From an uncultured Eubacteriales bacterium (lineage in GTDB: Bacteria; Bacillota; Clostridia; Lachnospirales; Lachnospiraceae), in contig OMVU01000005.1 in NCBI GenBank assembly GCA_900314565.1, positions 1-64,000 of the forward strand: 64,000 nt of DNA. The letters are read 5' to 3'. The notes beneath the pieces are model-generated. The model saw only the letters and a list, made by a program, of their open reading frames with translations. It was not told the origin of the DNA and did not search any database. The stretch's first letter is position 1; every line of letters starts with the position of its first letter. Below are positions 63,013-64,000 of this stretch, piece after piece. The translations under genes were made by a program, and so were the position numbers.

Positions 63013-63066
63013 AAAGGCCTCAGGACTCCCGCACAGGATGCCTCGGCGATCGAAGCGGAGGCCTTT
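63013..63066. other. Hairpin between trkA and trkH
   Basis: AAAGGCCTC (63013-63021) pairs with GAGGCCTTT (63058-63066) around a 36-base loop. No T run follows on the minus strand, so it may attenuate or punctuate the trkA-trkH transcript rather than end it. Confidence 0.5.
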
Positions 63067-63090
63067 CTTAATTCTTTTCATTTCCCAAGA

Positions 63091-64000
63091 TCACTTCTTG
63101 AGAATATCATCCAGATTCGTGATTCTGTGTTTCTTCAGAGCAACCAGTACTACATAATCTCCGACCTCCAGGGTATCGCTTCCGGTCGGGGTGAACAGCT
63201 TGCCGTTGCGGAAAATTTTACCGATCAGGATGTTTCTCTTAAGCTCCATCTTCTGCAGCGGGATGCCGACGCACCGGCTCTTCTCACGAATGTGGAATTC
63301 CATGGCCTCCGCGTCCGTATCCTTGATATTGTAGAGCGTCTCCATGTTGCTCCCCACAGATGCCTGCATGGAGCGAACGAACTGAAGGATGTAGTCCGCA
63401 GTGATCTGCTTGGCGTTGACGATCGAGCCCAGGTCCAGGCTGCTGATGACATTTTCGAATCCCACTGTTGTGATCTTCGTCACCAGTTTCACGTTAGGGT
63501 TCTTGTTCTTTGCAAAGAGTCCGAGCATGATATTCTGTTCATCAATTCCCGTAAGCGCCGAGAATCCCTGAACACGCTCAATACCTTCCTCGAGCAGCAG
63601 ATCCTCATCGATCGCGTTGCCGTGAATGATCTCCGCCTTCGGCAGTTCCTCGGAGAGCTCCTCGCACTTCTTCCTGTCGATCTCGATGATCTTCACCGCG
63701 ATATTGTCTGCCATGAGCCTCTTGGCAAGATAATGCGTGACTTTGCCCCCGCCGATGATCATGACGTTCTTTACGCGGTCTGTCTCAAGTCCGATTTTGC
63801 GGAAAAAGACCTCTGCCTGCCCCGGACCGCTGATGATCGAAACAAGATCTCCCGCCTTAAGCACAAAATTACCGGACGGAACGATTGTTTTACCGCCCCT
63901 TCGCACGATTACTACGAGCACGTCTGTCTTAAGCTTCTGATGGATATAAGTCAGGGACTTATCTACAAGAATATTTCCTTCGTTCAGACGGAATGTCAGA
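63091..64000 (-). CDS. trkA: Potassium uptake protein TrkA, partial (runs past right window edge)
   Basis: Regulatory NAD/nucleotide-binding gate of the Trk system. About 303 codons are visible, beginning mid-gene at the window edge. Visible parts are the end of a first RCK_C domain (GNFVLKAGDLVSIIS), a second RCK_N Rossmann domain (NVMIIGGGKVTHYLAKRLM, AEIIHGNAIDEDLL), and a second RCK_C domain (ending VGDYVVLVALKKH). Full-length homologues have about 450 residues. The reading frame is open to base 64000, so the start lies outside. Confidence 0.9.
   Translation of the reverse strand, partial: LTFRLNEGNILVDKSLTYIHQKLKTDVLVVIVRRGGKTIVPSGNFVLKAGDLVSIISGPGQAEVFFRKIGLETDRVKNVMIIGGGKVTHYLAKRLMADNIAVKIIEIDRKKCEELSEELPKAEIIHGNAIDEDLLLEEGIERVQGFSALTGIDEQNIMLGLFAKNKNPNVKLVTKITTVGFENVISSLDLGSIVNAKQITADYILQFVRSMQASVGSNMETLYNIKDTDAEAMEFHIREKSRCVGIPLQKMELKRNILIGKIFRNGKLFTPTGSDTLEVGDYVVLVALKKHRITNLDDILKK

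Overview
The window is a stretch of chromosome from a Gram-positive anaerobe of the class Clostridia, most likely a Lachnospiraceae-type organism. The evidence is the Firmicute gene content and synteny (CodY, IreB, RuvX, DUF1292 and RNase J with the O-methyltransferase/U32 pair; HrcA/CIRCE control; the DUF1385-prmC-prfA block beside rpmE), standalone purine enzymes in place of bifunctional PurH, and moderately GC-rich coding sequence. Almost all genes lie on the minus strand. It is largely a housekeeping region. I see no prophage, CRISPR array, defence island or biosynthetic cluster, and no gene that is clearly frameshifted.

Layout. 1-3.6 kb: a palindromic element, a GGDEF-PAS protein, uridine kinase and two alpha/beta hydrolases. 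3.8-12.2 kb: a YgiQ radical SAM protein (plus strand), two identical tRNA-Gly(GCC) genes with their own promoters and terminators, the spermidine/putrescine operon (cupin regulator-potABCD) and a nitroreductase. 12.3-19.4 kb: ilvE behind a consensus promoter and long leader, a class II aldolase homologue lacking one zinc ligand, a two-gene replacement of PurH (AICAR formyltransferase plus PurO-type IMP cyclohydrolase) with an XRE regulator, a 293-bp MITE-like element and birA. 19.6-30.6 kb: VanY-type carboxypeptidase, groESL with CIRCE, codY, topA, dprA, comM and a polytopic membrane protein.

30.8-42.5 kb: uracil permease, then an RNA-metabolism/translation block whose order follows the Bacillus yrzL-yrrK-yrzB-yrrL-yrrM-yrrO region (ireB, ruvX, DUF1292, RNase J, YlbF, an MltG-like stub, trmR, trhP), mtaB, an HPr homologue without the catalytic histidine, and the thiI-nifS sulfur-transfer pair. 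42.7-52.7 kb: lon with a CIRCE-like operator, a TetR regulator, a DUF1622 membrane protein, an Ala/Glu/Cys-rich phasin-like protein, a SEC-C methionine aminopeptidase and the fructose PTS operon fruR-fruK-fruA. 52.9-64 kb: a TPR lipoprotein, glmM, a nucleotidyltransferase, prfA, prmC, DUF1385, rpmE, rho with an Arg/Glu-rich linker, and the TrkA/TrkH potassium system (trkA runs off the right edge).

The genes group around translation and tRNA modification (two tRNA-Gly, prfA, prmC, rpmE, map, mtaB, thiI, trmR, trhP), RNA turnover (RNase J, Rho), protein quality control (groESL, lon) and nutrient uptake (pot, uraA, fru, trk). The items most worth a second look are two families of palindromic mobile elements plus a REP-like family, the aldolase with a His-to-Gln change at a zinc ligand, the CIRCE site on lon, the duplicated C-terminal module of PotA with a C-terminally anchored PotD, and the unexplained ilvE leader.
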